DNA of 64,000 bases from Paraburkholderia phenoliruptrix. Lineage in GTDB: Bacteria; Pseudomonadota; Gammaproteobacteria; Burkholderiales; Burkholderiaceae. The position numbers and the translations under genes are program-made. How positions within the stretch are numbered: the stretch's first letter is position 1; each line of letters begins with the position of its first letter. The stretch spans positions 1 to 64,000 of the forward strand of contig NZ_JAEUAV010000014.1 in the NCBI RefSeq assembly GCF_019511605.1, in the 5' to 3' direction. Shown here one piece after another: positions 9,003 to 18,284 of this stretch. The notes beneath the pieces were generated by a model. It did no database searches and was not told where the DNA came from. It saw nothing but the letters and a program-made list of their open reading frames with translations.

Positions 9003-10877
9003 CTAGCCGTTCACAGTGGCGAGCGCAACCCGACCCGCATCCGCGTTGCCTGCGCCGTTCGCCATGAGCGCTTTCAGACGCGCGGTGACTCGCTCGACAA
9101 CCGGCCCCCAATGCCCCGGCTGCGGCTGCCGGAACAACTCCAACGAGTCGTACCAGACTTGCGTCTCCTCGTTGCCCCACGCCCAATGCGACACGTGATC
9201 CAGCATCGCGAACACCGGGCGCCCCAGCGCGCCGCCCAGATGCAGCGGCGCGCTGTCGACTGTCACCAACCCATCGAGCGCGGACATATGAGCGGCGACA
9301 TCGTCGAAACCTGACGTGTAGTGCGCCGTCATGTCGCACACCGAGTAACCCTGCGCGGTCATCACCGCGACGTCTGCCGTGCGCCCTGGCGTGAGCGAAT
9401 AGAACGCGACACCGGCGAGCGAGAGCAGCGATTCAAGCGCGGCGGGAGCAATGGAACGCCTATTGTCGCGACGATGCGTCGGGCTGCCGGCCCACACGAG
9501 TCCCACGTGCAGCCTCGCCTGCGGCGCCTGGGCGCGCAGCCGCTCCTGCCAGGCAGCCACCTTGTCCGCATCAACGGGGAGATAGGCAGTGCCTCGCACC
9601 TGCTGCGGCTGCAGGTCCAGCACGAGCGGCAAGCTCATCATCGGCAAGCTGTAGTCCGGGGCGCCGAGCGGGCCGTCTTCGATCGACACACAGTCGTCGT
9701 AAAAACGCGCGAGCAGCGCGTGCAAAGACTTGCGCACACAGAGCACCAGCCTGCCGCCCTGCTCGCGCACACGTGCGGCGAGTTGCGGCACATAGCGGAC
9801 CATGTGGAGGTCGTCGCCATTGCCGAGCTCGCTGTGCACCACGAGCGTTTTGCCTGCGAGCGTCTCGCCCTGCCAGCGCGGACACAGGCGCGCCATGACA
9901 GACACGATGTTGTTCGGCTGACGGTCGTCGCGCGAAAGGCGTGCTTCGAAACGCTTCCAGCCGCTGGTCCATGCGCCGCGCCGCAGTTCCAGGTCGGCCA
10001 GATCGACTGCCGGTGTGACAGCGTTGGGATTCAGCGTGAGTGCTTCGCGCAGCACCGTTTCGCTTTCCTCGTAACGCGCCTGCTCGCCCAGATAGAAGCC
10101 GATGGCGGCCAACACGTCCGCATTGCCTGGCGACGCGGCGTGGGCAGCACGCATGGTGGATTCGGCCGCCGCCGCGTCGTTGCACTGCCATTGCGCATGA
10201 CTGAGCTGCCAGGCCATTTCAGCGTCCGCGGGATTGCGCAGCAGCGCTTCGCGGCACACCTGCTCGACGGCGGGCCAATCGCGCGCTTCGCGCAACGCCA
10301 GCGCCAATTGCAGCGGCAATGCGGGATCGACGGCGTGATCGAGCGCGTACGCGTGCGCGAGTGCCCAGCGCCGCTCATCGCGCACGCGAGGACCCGCCAG
10401 TGAGCCAAGCGCAATGGCGAGCCACCACGGCCCGCGCGCGTCGCGCGGTTCACGCTGCTGATAGGCGCGCAACATGTGCGCCGCGGCCGAGTGCGCACCG
10501 CACTGGTTGATGAGCCAGACGACCCACTGGAGCGTCTCGGCAAGCGGCTGTGCGGCGACCGCCTTTTCGCTGTAATGCCGCGCGACTTCGCCGCGGCCGA
10601 GCGCGTCTGCGAATAGCGCGACGCGTGCATGGCGCGCGCCATTAGGCTCCGCTTGTGCCTGCGACGCGCTGTGATACGCCTCTTCAAAGCGCCCCGCACT
10701 CGCGTGCAGGTCGGCGTGCAATTGCGGCGTTACACCCGCGGCGGCCAGTTCGGCGGCGCGCGAAACGGCAGCCTCCCAGCCCTCTTCGCGCAGGACCGAC
10801 CACAAAAGATGCACGGTCTCCAGACGGGTTGTCACATTGACCATAACGGCCGGGTCGGCCAGAGCGGAGTCGGACAT
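9003..10877 (-). CDS. TPR protein with GT9-like glycosyltransferase domain (paralogue)
   Basis: The second TPR-glycosyltransferase, 624 residues from the MSDSALADP start. TPR-like repeats fill residues 20 to 320. The C-terminal half repeats the GT-B pattern: VVHSELGNGDDLHMVRY, VGLVWAGSPTHRRDNRRS and GLVTVDSAPLHLGGALGRP. Architecture and end motifs match the neighbour at 7248-8990, so they are probably an old tandem duplication. The frame is open upstream to 11066 and the ribosome binding site is not decisive, so the start is uncertain by up to 63 codons. Confidence 0.82.
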   Translation of the reverse strand: MSDSALADPAVMVNVTTRLETVHLLWSVLREEGWEAAVSRAAELAAAGVTPQLHADLHASAGRFEEAYHSASQAQAEPNGARHARVALFADALGRGEVARHYSEKAVAAQPLAETLQWVVWLINQCGAHSAAAHMLRAYQQREPRDARGPWWLAIALGSLAGPRVRDERRWALAHAYALDHAVDPALPLQLALALREARDWPAVEQVCREALLRNPADAEMAWQLSHAQWQCNDAAAAESTMRAAHAASPGNADVLAAIGFYLGEQARYEESETVLREALTLNPNAVTPAVDLADLELRRGAWTSGWKRFEARLSRDDRQPNNIVSVMARLCPRWQGETLAGKTLVVHSELGNGDDLHMVRYVPQLAARVREQGGRLVLCVRKSLHALLARFYDDCVSIEDGPLGAPDYSLPMMSLPLVLDLQPQQVRGTAYLPVDADKVAAWQERLRAQAPQARLHVGLVWAGSPTHRRDNRRSIAPAALESLLSLAGVAFYSLTPGRTADVAVMTAQGYSVCDMTAHYTSGFDDVAAHMSALDGLVTVDSAPLHLGGALGRPVFAMLDHVSHWAWGNEETQVWYDSLELFRQPQPGHWGPVVERVTARLKALMANGAGNADAGRVALATVNG

Positions 10878-11076
10878 AACATTCAGAAGATGCAGCGGCA
10901 CATGCGCGTGTGCGTGGATTGCAAGCGGAGATTGCAGAACACACTTTGACGCGCGCAGCCTTGACAGAAAATGACTTGAACAACCTGTGCGGTTGTCCAG
11001 GCCTCGGGTTCGAAACGTGATAAGCCAAGATGATGCCGCGTGCCGCATCTCATAAACCAATCTCAATTTATGGTCG

Positions 11077-11105
11077 TTGATAAGTTTTAGTTAGTTAACC
11101 ATAAT
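11077..11105 (+). promoter_or_regulatory. Near-consensus sigma-70 promoter
   Basis: TTGATA (11077-11082) and CATAAT (11100-11105) are separated by exactly 17 bases. Each hexamer matches the housekeeping consensus at five of six positions, and the surrounding DNA is AT-rich in an otherwise GC-rich window. It points at the small gene starting at 11174, giving a leader of roughly 60 bases. Confidence 0.7.
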
Positions 11106-11173
11106 GATTTACACCCGGTGTCAGAAATGCCCCGCGGCGCCCGTTAATCAACAACTAGCAGCAGGGAGTCAGG

Positions 11174-11443
11174 TTGAATACTACTAATGTGAAGGAAACG
11201 TCCGACCGCATCGCGCATCTTGCGTCGGCCATATTGCATCGTCAGGGCGCCACGCATATCGAGAAAGAGCTAGCCGGCTCCGCGCTCGCGCAGCATCACA
11301 CGTCGAAGCAAACCAGTGCGGCAATTGGTGCCCTCGCGGCAAGAGTGCTCGGCGATCACCATTCCAGTTTCGAGGCCAAAGAATTGGCCGGCAGTGTGCT
11401 CGCGCAAGTGCGGCATCTGCACGGGCTGACTTTCCAGCGTTGA
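11174..11443 (+). CDS. Small protein with internal duplication, unknown function
   Basis: An 89-residue protein I do not recognise. It starts with TTG, supported by AGGGAG five bases upstream; no ATG exists in this position. It has no signal peptide or membrane segment and is Ala/His-rich. Residues 17-40 and 55-78 are an internal duplication: each has a short A..(I/V)L motif followed by KELAGS(A/V)LAQ (residues 31-40 and 69-78). This suggests two copies of one helical unit. A near-consensus promoter and a strong downstream hairpin show it is a real, probably highly transcribed, monocistronic gene. Confidence 0.8.
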   Translation: MNTTNVKETSDRIAHLASAILHRQGATHIEKELAGSALAQHHTSKQTSAAIGALAARVLGDHHSSFEAKELAGSVLAQVRHLHGLTFQR

Positions 11444-11508
11444 GGCGCACGCCGTTCAAAGCCCGGTCTTTTAGGGCCGTGCTGTAGCGCGAATACCGAG
11501 CGCAAGGC

Positions 11509-11540
11509 AAAAAAAATGCGCTGCCTAAGCAACGCATTTT
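11509..11540. terminator. Bidirectional terminator between small gene and htpG
   Basis: An 8-bp stem (11513-11520 with 11533-11540) flanked by A and T runs. For the minus strand it is followed by eight T residues, making it a textbook terminator for htpG. In the plus direction it has a shorter T-run and can end the 89-residue gene. Confidence 0.75.
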
Positions 11541-11577
11541 GAATTTGCCACGGTGCACGCCGGCGGGACGCATCAGT

Positions 11578-11601
11578 CGGACGCATCTGCCGATGCGTCC
11601 G
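11578..11601. terminator. Perfect hairpin after htpG stop
   Basis: A 10-bp perfect inverted repeat with a TGCC loop lies 20 bases past the htpG stop. It has no U-tract. It may stabilise the 3' end or work with the U-tract hairpin at 11509-11540. A further copy of ggacgcatc at 11566-11574 could pair as an alternative arm. Confidence 0.45.
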
Positions 11602-11621
11602 CCGCCGCTACACCGTCACGC

Positions 11622-13520
11622 TCAGTTCGCGCGCGCGAGCAACAGCGCGTTGGTGCGCTTCACGAAGCTCGCCGGATCTTCAAGCGCGCCGCCTTCGGCC
11701 AGCAACGCCTGATCGAACAGCAGGTGGCACCAGTCGTCGAAGTTCGCGCTGTCGGCCTGCAAGCCCTTCACCAGCGCGTGCTCCGGATTCACCTCGAGAA
11801 TCGGATGGAAAGACGGCGCCTGCTGACCCGCGGCCTTCAGCATGCGCTGCAGGTAGCCGCTCATCTCGCCGTCGTCGGCAACGAGGCAGGAAGGCGAATC
11901 GGTCAGGCGGAACGTGAGGCGCACGTCCTTTGCCTTGTCCTTCAACGCTTCCTTCATCTTTTCGACGAGCGGCTTGAGTTCTTCGCTGACCTTTTCCTGC
12001 GCCTGCTTCTCTTCGTCGTTCAGCGCGCCGAGGTCCAGATCGCCGCGGGCCACGCTTTGCAGCGGCTTGCCGTCGAATTCGTTCAGGAACGACAGCATCC
12101 ACTCGTCCACGCGATCGGTCAGCAGCAGCACTTCCACGCCCTTCTTGCGGAACACTTCCAGATGCGGGCTGTGCGTGGCGGCCTGCCAGGTGTCGGCGGT
12201 CACGTAGTAGATCTTGGTCTGCTCGGGCTTCATGCGCGAGACGTAGTCCGCGAGCGACACGGTCTGCTCCGGCGTTTCGGTATGCGTGGACGCGAAGCGC
12301 ACCAGCTTGGCAATCCGCTCGCGGTTCGCAAAGTCTTCGCCAATGCCTTCCTTCAACACCTGGCCGAACTCCTTCCAGAAGCCGGCGTACTTTTCGCGGT
12401 CGGCTTCGTTCTCGGAATTCGCCAACTCTTCCAGCATGGAGAGCGCGCGCTTGGTCACGCCTTCGCGAATCGCCTTGACGTCGCGGCTTTCCTGCAGGAT
12501 TTCTCGCGATACGTTAAGCGGCAGGTCGCTCGAATCGACCACGCCCTTCACAAAGCGCAGATACGACGGCAGCAGTTGCTCAGCGTCGTCCATGATGAAC
12601 ACGCGCTTCACGTACAGCTTCAGCCCGCCGCGATGATCGCGGTTCCACAGGTCGAACGGCGCGTGGCTCGGCACGTACAACAACTGCGTGTACTCGCTGC
12701 GGCCTTCCACGCGGTTGTGCGTCCACGTGAGCGGGTCCTGGTGGTCGTGCGACAGGTGCTGATAGAACTGCTTGTACTGCTCTTCGGTAATGTCGCTCTT
12801 CGCGCGGGTCCACAGCGCGCTCGCCTGGTTGACGGTCTCGTCCTCGTCCTTCGTGACCATCGCGCTCTTTTCCGCGTCCCACTCTTCCTTTTTCATCAGG
12901 ATGGGCAGCGCAACGTGGTCCGAATAGCGCTGAATGATCGACTTGAGCCGATGCGACGACAGCAGTTCGTCCTCGTCCGCGCGCAAGTGGAGCGTGATCG
13001 TGGTGCCGCGCGCGGCGCGCTCGATGGTCTCTACCGCGAAGTCGCCCTCGCCTGAGCTGACCCAGCGCACGCCTTCGGAGGCGGGCAAACCGGCGCGGCG
13101 CGTCTCGACCGTGATCTTGTCCGCGACGATAAAGCCGGAGTAGAAGCCCACGCCGAACTGGCCGATGAGCGCGGCGTCTTTCTGCTGGTCGCCCGACAGC
13201 TTGCCGAAGAATTCCTTCGTGCCCGAGCGCGCGATCGTGCCGAGGTTCGCAATGGCCTCGTCGCGGCTCATGCCGATGCCGTTGTCGTCGATCGTTACCG
13301 TGCGCGCGTCCTTGTCGTACGACACGCGGATACGCAGATTCGGGTCGTTCTCGTACAACCCGCTGTTTTCAATGGCTTCGAAGCGCAGCTTGTCGGCCGC
13401 GTCGGACGCATTGGAAATCAGCTCACGCAAGAAGATTTCCTTGTTGCTGTACAGCGAATGGATCATCAGGTGCAGAAGCTGTTTGACTTCCGCCTGAAAG
13501 CTCATGGTTTCTTGTGCCAT
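11622..13520 (-). CDS. htpG: Molecular chaperone HtpG (Hsp90)
   Basis: A 632-residue bacterial Hsp90, full length for the family. The N-terminal GHKL ATPase is intact: [33 protein letters not shown] and [11 protein letters not shown]. The middle domain carries the catalytic-loop region ([10 protein letters not shown]), followed by the C-terminal dimerisation domain. It remodels client proteins in the cytosol under stress. The MAQETMSFQ start is preceded by AGAGGAAG. Upstream are six 13-bp repeats and a sigma-32-like promoter at 13737-13766, which fits heat-shock control and a leader of about 210 bases. Confidence 0.97.
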   Translation of the reverse strand: MAQETMSFQAEVKQLLHLMIHSLYSNKEIFLRELISNASDAADKLRFEAIENSGLYENDPNLRIRVSYDKDARTVTIDDNGIGMSRDEAIANLGTIARSGTKEFFGKLSGDQQKDAALIGQFGVGFYSGFIVADKITVETRRAGLPASEGVRWVSSGEGDFAVETIERAARGTTITLHLRADEDELLSSHRLKSIIQRYSDHVALPILMKKEEWDAEKSAMVTKDEDETVNQASALWTRAKSDITEEQYKQFYQHLSHDHQDPLTWTHNRVEGRSEYTQLLYVPSHAPFDLWNRDHRGGLKLYVKRVFIMDDAEQLLPSYLRFVKGVVDSSDLPLNVSREILQESRDVKAIREGVTKRALSMLEELANSENEADREKYAGFWKEFGQVLKEGIGEDFANRERIAKLVRFASTHTETPEQTVSLADYVSRMKPEQTKIYYVTADTWQAATHSPHLEVFRKKGVEVLLLTDRVDEWMLSFLNEFDGKPLQSVARGDLDLGALNDEEKQAQEKVSEELKPLVEKMKEALKDKAKDVRLTFRLTDSPSCLVADDGEMSGYLQRMLKAAGQQAPSFHPILEVNPEHALVKGLQADSANFDDWCHLLFDQALLAEGGALEDPASFVKRTNALLLARAN

Positions 13521-13538
13521 GGTCGGACTTCCTCTCTG

Positions 13539-13617
13539 TTGCGAATCGGTTTTGCGAATTGGGTTTGCGAATCGGTCTTGCGAACCGGGTTGTGCGAATC
13601 GGTTTTGCGAAATGGTG
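13539..13617 (-). repeat. Six tandem 13-bp repeats in the htpG leader
   Basis: Six degenerate copies of a 13-bp unit, ttgcgaatcggtt on the plus strand, start at 13539, 13552, 13565, 13578, 13591 (14 bp) and 13605. They lie between the htpG ribosome binding site and the sigma-32-like promoter, so they would be transcribed in the htpG leader. The period is not a multiple of three and no open frame uses them sensibly. Confidence 0.85.
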
Positions 13618-13736
13618 TCGCGCAGAGGCAGCCGGGCGCCGCACCGCGCGCCCCGGCGAACCGCACGCGGCGTCGCCCGCGCCGGTCGCATCCTGCCGGC
13701 CCCACCGCGCCGGCCCCAACCCGCGGATTGTCCGCC

Positions 13737-13766
13737 TAAATAGGGACGAGCCTGCGCAGTTTCAAG
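13737..13766 (-). promoter_or_regulatory. Sigma-32-like heat-shock promoter of htpG
   Basis: On the minus strand CTTGAAA (13766-13760) is followed after 14 bases by CCCTATTTA (13745-13737). This is close to the known RpoH pattern of CTTGAA and CCCCATnTa with a 13 to 17 base spacer. It points at htpG, a classic heat-shock gene. The -35 element overlaps the stop codon of the upstream MocR-type gene. Confidence 0.75.
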
Positions 13767-15222
13767 AGGCGCGGCGCGCCACCCCGTCGAGGTAACGACA
13801 CAAAAACGTCGCCAGCTCCGGATCGCCGCAATTGGCCACGTTAAAGCGCATCCACGTGGTGGACGATTGCTGCGGCGAAAAAAGGCTGCCGGGCGTGAGC
13901 AGGAAGCCCGCTTCATGACCGGCTGCGGCGAGCCCGTCTGCGTCGACTCCTGTGTCGGCCCACACGAACATGCCCGCGGTCGGCGTCAGAAAAAGCTTTA
14001 GGCCGGTCTTTTCCAGCATCCGCACTGATTTTTCCCGCACCCCGTCGAGCCGCACGCGCAGCCGCTCGACGTGGCGCCGGTAGTGGCCTTCAGTGAGAAT
14101 CTTGTACAGCACGCGCTCGTTCAGTTCCGGCGTGGTCATGCCGACCAGCATCTTCTGGTCGCTCACCGCCTTGGCCACCTCCGGCGCGCATGCGATGAAT
14201 CCGACCCGCAGATTCGGCGCAAGCGTCTTCGAGAAACTGCCCAGGTAAATCACGCGCTTGAGCTGGTCGAGGCTCGCGAGCCGCGTGCCCGCATAGCCGG
14301 GTGGACACAGATCGCCGTAAATGTCGTCTTCCACGACAATGAAGTCGTACGCCTCCGCGAGCCGCAAAATCCGGAATGCCTGCGCCGCCGTCAGCGACGT
14401 GCCGGTCGGGTTCTGCAGCACGGAGTTGATCACCAGCATCTTCGGCCGCCAGGTTTGCAGGAGCGACTCGAGCGCGTCGAGGTCCGGGCCCTCCGGCGTG
14501 TACGGCATGCCGACGAGCCGCGCGCCTTGCGACGCGAAGCGCCCGAACATCTGGAACCAGGCCGGATCGCCGACGATCACCGAATCGCCAGGCTTCACGT
14601 ATATGCGCGAGATCAGGTCGATGGCCTGCGTGATGCCCGACACCATCACGATCTGATCGGCCGACGCGCCGATCTCCAGTTCCTCCAGACGCGTCTGCAA
14701 TTGCTGGCGCAACGGCAGAAAACCGAGCGGCGTGCCGATGCCGAGCATCTGCGCGCCGCTTTGCCGGCCGAGCGTGCGCAGCGCGTTGGTGATCAGTTCG
14801 CCGTCGAGCCAGCGTGCCGGCAGATAGCCGAGCCCCGGACTGCGCTCCGGCCGGGCGCCCGTGTGCAGCATGTTGCGCAGCAGCCAGACCACGTCGATGG
14901 TGGCCGGAGCCGGCGCGTGCGCTGCGGGGCGAAGTTCCGCGACCGCGGCACCTGCCGTGCCGCCCAGCCGTTCGCGCACGAAGAAACCCGAGCCGCGCCG
15001 CGACTCCAGATAACCTTGGGCGACGAGCCGCTCGTACGCCTCGACCACGGTGAAGCGCGACACGCCTTTGTCGAGCGCGAGCTTGCGAATGGACGGCATG
15101 CGCATGCCGGGGCGGAACACGCGCTCTTCGATCCGGCGGCGCGCCCATTGCACGAGCTGCTCGACCAGCGTCAGCGACGCGGTGTCGTGCGGGGCGGGAA
15201 TCTGCGTAAGCGGAACAGACAT
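13762..15222 (-). CDS. MocR-type regulator (GntR HTH plus aminotransferase fold)
   Basis: A 486-residue MocR/PdxR-type transcription factor. Residues 20 to 90 form a GntR winged helix ([13 protein letters not shown], then [13 protein letters not shown]). The rest is a class I aminotransferase fold with NPTGTSL and the PLP-lysine motif GSFSKTLAP. Members sense PLP or an amino-compound and usually regulate a divergent gene. The MSVPLTQIP start follows GGAG at proper spacing, so the in-frame sequence up to 15300 is leader. Direct repeats at 15236-15270 are candidate operators. The likely target is the divergent VOC / aminotransferase / RidA / PhzF series. Confidence 0.88.
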   Translation of the reverse strand: MSVPLTQIPAPHDTASLTLVEQLVQWARRRIEERVFRPGMRMPSIRKLALDKGVSRFTVVEAYERLVAQGYLESRRGSGFFVRERLGGTAGAAVAELRPAAHAPAPATIDVVWLLRNMLHTGARPERSPGLGYLPARWLDGELITNALRTLGRQSGAQMLGIGTPLGFLPLRQQLQTRLEELEIGASADQIVMVSGITQAIDLISRIYVKPGDSVIVGDPAWFQMFGRFASQGARLVGMPYTPEGPDLDALESLLQTWRPKMLVINSVLQNPTGTSLTAAQAFRILRLAEAYDFIVVEDDIYGDLCPPGYAGTRLASLDQLKRVIYLGSFSKTLAPNLRVGFIACAPEVAKAVSDQKMLVGMTTPELNERVLYKILTEGHYRRHVERLRVRLDGVREKSVRMLEKTGLKLFLTPTAGMFVWADTGVDADGLAAAGHEAGFLLTPGSLFSPQQSSTTWMRFNVANCGDPELATFLCRYLDGVARRAS

Positions 15223-15235
15223 GACGGGCTCCAAC

Positions 15236-15270
15236 TGTACCGAACGGTATCGAGTCGATTGTACCGTTAC
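15236..15270. promoter_or_regulatory. Direct-repeat operator candidate for the MocR protein
   Basis: TGTACCG occurs at 15236-15242 and again at 15260-15266, 24 bases apart. The first copy is also part of a near-palindrome, taccgaacggta. MocR/PdxR proteins are known to bind spaced direct repeats. These sit 14 to 48 bases upstream of the MocR start codon. Confidence 0.5.
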
Positions 15271-15309
15271 TGTGCCGGTCGCCGCCGCTACATTTGACAC
15301 AGATCATCG

Positions 15310-15362
15310 CGTCGGACAAAAGGGCCGTCTGTGGGGCCATCTGTCGGGCCATCTGTCCGACG
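15310..15362. repeat. Three 12-bp repeats inside a 9-bp inverted repeat
   Basis: Three tandem copies of a 12-bp unit (gggccatctgtc type, at 15322, 15334 and 15346) are framed by a perfect 9-bp inverted repeat, cgtcggaca (15310-15318) and tgtccgacg (15354-15362). The structure lies in the divergent promoter region between the MocR-type gene and the VOC gene. It could form a hairpin with a 35-base loop. Nothing else is seen in the remainder of the 369-base gap. Confidence 0.8.
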
Positions 15363-15591
15363 GGTGCGCTTGGCGCGGAACCACGGCTCAACCGCTTTGG
15401 ACCGGCAACCAGCCCAGCGCACCGTGTGAAGCACTGGACTGCAGCACAACGCCTCCTGCTTGACCCGCACAGTTGCCTCTGCGTCACTCCAGCCCGCGCG
15501 CGAACGGTTATGCTTACGACCCCGGCGCCCGTCGCAAGCGGCACGCGGCGCGGGGTCCGGCCACCGTCGCAACCTGTTTTCCCGATTTGCA

Positions 15592-16290
15592 ATGACCGCA
15601 CATCCGCTTCGTCTCGATCATCTGGTGGTTTCCGCCCGCACCCTCGACGAGGGCACGCAGTACGTCGCCGACGTGCTCGGCGCACAGCCGGCCGGCGGCG
15701 GCGCGCATCCGCTGATGCGCACGCACAACCGGCTGCTGAACCTGTGGGGCGGCGCCTATCTGGAAGTGATCGCGGTCGATCCGCACGCCGACACCGCCCA
15801 TCAAACCGCGCCAGGCGCCGCGCCGCGCCCGCGTCTTTTCGCGCTCGACGACGCGGCCACTCGCGCGCGACTCGAAGCCGGCCCGTATCTGTCGCATTGG
15901 GTCGTGAGAGTCGACCGGCCGAAGCATTTGCCCACGTGGCAGGCCCAGTACCCGCAGCGCATTCCGCCTATCGTGCCGCTCACCCGGGGCGACTTCGCGT
16001 GGGGCCTGTCGGTGCCGGAAGACGGCGCCCTCCCGAGCTGGCAAGGCGTCGGCGGCGGCGTGCTGCCGTCCCTGATCCAGTGGGACACGCCGCGGCATCC
16101 GTCTACGGTATTGCCGGACAGCGGCATCGCGCTGAAAGCGTTGAAGGCCCAGCATCCGCAAGCCGGCACCGTGGCGGAGCAATTGCAGTGGCTCGGCGCC
16201 GCGCATCTGATCGAATTGCAGGCGACGGATGGCGCAGCCGCGCTCGTCGCCGAATTCGAAACGCCGAGCGGTCTACGGACCCTTAAATAA
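15592..16290 (+). CDS. VOC / glyoxalase-like domain protein
   Basis: A 232-residue cytosolic protein with an N-terminal glyoxalase-like (VOC) half (LRLDHLVVSARTLDE, then HNRLLNLWGGAYLEVIAVD) and a less conserved C-terminal half. The pattern fits Glyoxalase_3-type proteins, whose substrates are mostly unknown. The ATG was chosen because the protein-like sequence begins there; no strong ribosome binding site is visible. It is the first of four plus-strand genes (VOC, aminotransferase, RidA, PhzF) divergent from a MocR-type regulator. Confidence 0.85.
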   Translation: MTAHPLRLDHLVVSARTLDEGTQYVADVLGAQPAGGGAHPLMRTHNRLLNLWGGAYLEVIAVDPHADTAHQTAPGAAPRPRLFALDDAATRARLEAGPYLSHWVVRVDRPKHLPTWQAQYPQRIPPIVPLTRGDFAWGLSVPEDGALPSWQGVGGGVLPSLIQWDTPRHPSTVLPDSGIALKALKAQHPQAGTVAEQLQWLGAAHLIELQATDGAAALVAEFETPSGLRTLK

Positions 16291-16365
16291 GCAGCGCGCG
16301 CGGGTCGCCGACTCGCGCGATAATTGAAGTTTTGACCGGTTCCAGAGACACCAGCAGAGGAGACC

Positions 16366-17562
16366 ATGGACCAAAGCGACTTGAATGGCCCCACGTGGCA
16401 ATTTTCCGTCCGCGCACGCAAGCTCACCAGCTCGGCGATCCGCGAGATTCTGAAGGTAACGGAGCGGCCCGAGGTCATTTCGTTCGCGGGCGGCCTGCCC
16501 TCGCCGGCCACCTTCCCTGCGGAGCGCATGCGCGAAGCGTCCGACCGGATCTTGCGCGACACGCCCGCCGCGGCGCTTCAGTACAGCGCGACCGAAGGCT
16601 ATGCGCCGCTGCGCGAGTGGATCGCACAGCGCTATTCGGTCAACGGCGCGCAAATTCGCGCGAGCCAGGTACTGATTACCACCGGCTCACAACAGGCGCT
16701 CGATCTGCTCGGCAAAGTGCTGGTGTGCCCGCAAAGCCACGTGCTGGTCGAAACGCCGACTTACCTCGGCGCGCTGCAATCGTTCTCGATGTACGAACCG
16801 CACTACGTCCAGGTGCCGACCGACGACAACGGGCTGATCCCGGCAGGACTCACGCCGGAACTCACCGCTGACGCACGGCTGTTGTACGCTCAACCGAATT
16901 TCCAGAATCCGACCGGGCGCCGCCTGCCGGTCGAGCGCCGCCGCGCGCTTGCCGAGTTTGCGACAACCGCGCCGTTCCCGGTGATCGAAGACGACCCTTA
17001 CGGCGCGCTCGATTATGCGGGCGAACCGCTGCCTACCATGCTCTCCATGGCGCCCGATCACATCGTGCATCTGGGCTCGTTCTCGAAGGTGCTGGCGCCG
17101 GGACTGCGGGTCGGCTACATCATCGCGCCCGAGAAGCTGATCTTCAAACTCGTGCAGGCCAAGCAGGCCACCGACCTGCACACGCCGAGCTTCACGCAGC
17201 GCATCGTCCATGAAGTGGTGAAGGACGGCTTTCTCGACACGCACGTGCCGACCATCCGCGAGCTGTATCGCAACCAGTGCGCGGCAATGCTGGCCGCGCT
17301 CGAGCGCTACATGCCCGAAGGCGTCAAATGGAATCGCCCCGAAGGCGGCATGTTCATCTGGGTGAGCCTGCCCGCGCAGATCGACAGCATGAAGCTGCTG
17401 CCCGAAGCCGTCGCGCAGAATGTCGCGTTCGTGCCGGGCGGGCCGTTCTTCGCGAACGAGGCGCAGCACAATACGCTGCGGCTGTCGTTCGTCACCGTGC
17501 CGCCCGCGAGGATCGACGAAGGCGTCGCACGTCTTGCTGCGCTGATCCGCGCGAAGTTATAA
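16366..17562 (+). CDS. PLP-dependent class I/II aminotransferase
   Basis: A 398-residue fold-type I aminotransferase of the 2-aminoadipate / LysN-like group. Visible are SFAGGLPSPATFP near the N-terminus, TTGSQQALDLLGKV, the QPNFQNPTGR loop, DDPYG and the PLP-lysine motif GSFSKVLAPGLRVGYI. A strong AGAGGAGA ribosome binding site precedes the ATG. It starts 75 bases after the VOC gene and ends 60 bases before the RidA gene, so these three are likely one operon. The amino donor cannot be read from sequence. Confidence 0.9.
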   Translation: MDQSDLNGPTWQFSVRARKLTSSAIREILKVTERPEVISFAGGLPSPATFPAERMREASDRILRDTPAAALQYSATEGYAPLREWIAQRYSVNGAQIRASQVLITTGSQQALDLLGKVLVCPQSHVLVETPTYLGALQSFSMYEPHYVQVPTDDNGLIPAGLTPELTADARLLYAQPNFQNPTGRRLPVERRRALAEFATTAPFPVIEDDPYGALDYAGEPLPTMLSMAPDHIVHLGSFSKVLAPGLRVGYIIAPEKLIFKLVQAKQATDLHTPSFTQRIVHEVVKDGFLDTHVPTIRELYRNQCAAMLAALERYMPEGVKWNRPEGGMFIWVSLPAQIDSMKLLPEAVAQNVAFVPGGPFFANEAQHNTLRLSFVTVPPARIDEGVARLAALIRAKL

Positions 17563-17622
17563 GCTGGCCGGCTTGCTCGCCCCAATTTGCTTCCGCGTTT
17601 TTCATTACCGATCGAGGACAAC

Positions 17623-18087
17623 ATGGCTCAAACGAACATTTACGACAAGCTCAAGGAACTGGGCATCGAACTGCCGAGCGCCGGCGCGCCCGCCGCCGCT
17701 TATGTGATGAGCGCGCAAAGCGGCAACACGGTGTACCTGTCCGGCCACATCGCGAAGAAAGACGGCAAGGTGTGGGCAGGCAAGCTCGGCGCCGATCTCG
17801 GCACCGAGGAAGGCAAGGCCGCGGCCCGCTCCATCGCCGTCGACCTGCTCGCCACGCTGCATGCGCATGTGGGCGACCTGAACCGCGTCAAGCGCATCGT
17901 CAAGCTGATGAGCCTCGTGAACTCCACGCTCGAGTTCACCGAGCAGCATCTGGTCACGAACGGCGCGTCCGAACTGATCGCCGACGTATTCGGCGAGCGC
18001 GGCAAGCATGCGCGCTCGGCATTCGGCGTCGCGCAGATTCCGCTCGGCGCCTGCGTCGAAATAGAGATGATCGCGGAAGTGGAGTAA
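17623..18087 (+). CDS. RidA family reactive-intermediate deaminase
   Basis: A 154-residue RidA/YjgF family protein, at the long end of the usual range. The family core is present, with VYLSGHIAKKDGK and an ARSAFGVAQIPLGACVEIE end. The Arg of ARSAFG is the conserved residue needed for imine hydrolysis, and the Glu in the final VEIE is also in place. RidA proteins hydrolyse reactive enamines and imines released by PLP enzymes. That agrees with its place directly after an aminotransferase. GAGGAC precedes the ATG. Confidence 0.9.
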   Translation: MAQTNIYDKLKELGIELPSAGAPAAAYVMSAQSGNTVYLSGHIAKKDGKVWAGKLGADLGTEEGKAAARSIAVDLLATLHAHVGDLNRVKRIVKLMSLVNSTLEFTEQHLVTNGASELIADVFGERGKHARSAFGVAQIPLGACVEIEMIAEVE

Positions 18088-18284
18088 CCCGGCGTCAGGC
18101 CGGGCCGCCGGATTCCGGCATGGGCGGGACCGGAATGGACGGCTCGGCCCGCGCTCGATAGAACGCGTCGCAAGGTGCAAGCACCTGCGGCGCGTTTTGC
18201 ATTTGTGGCGAGGTGGATCGTTCACGCGGCAGCAGATAGAATCCGCGAACCATATCAACCGCAGGAATCGCCGGACCACGCCCG

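Noticed and set aside
15310-15362. CRISPR-like short repeat array
   Set aside because: Only three 12-bp copies in direct contact without spacers and no cas genes; it is a simple tandem repeat.
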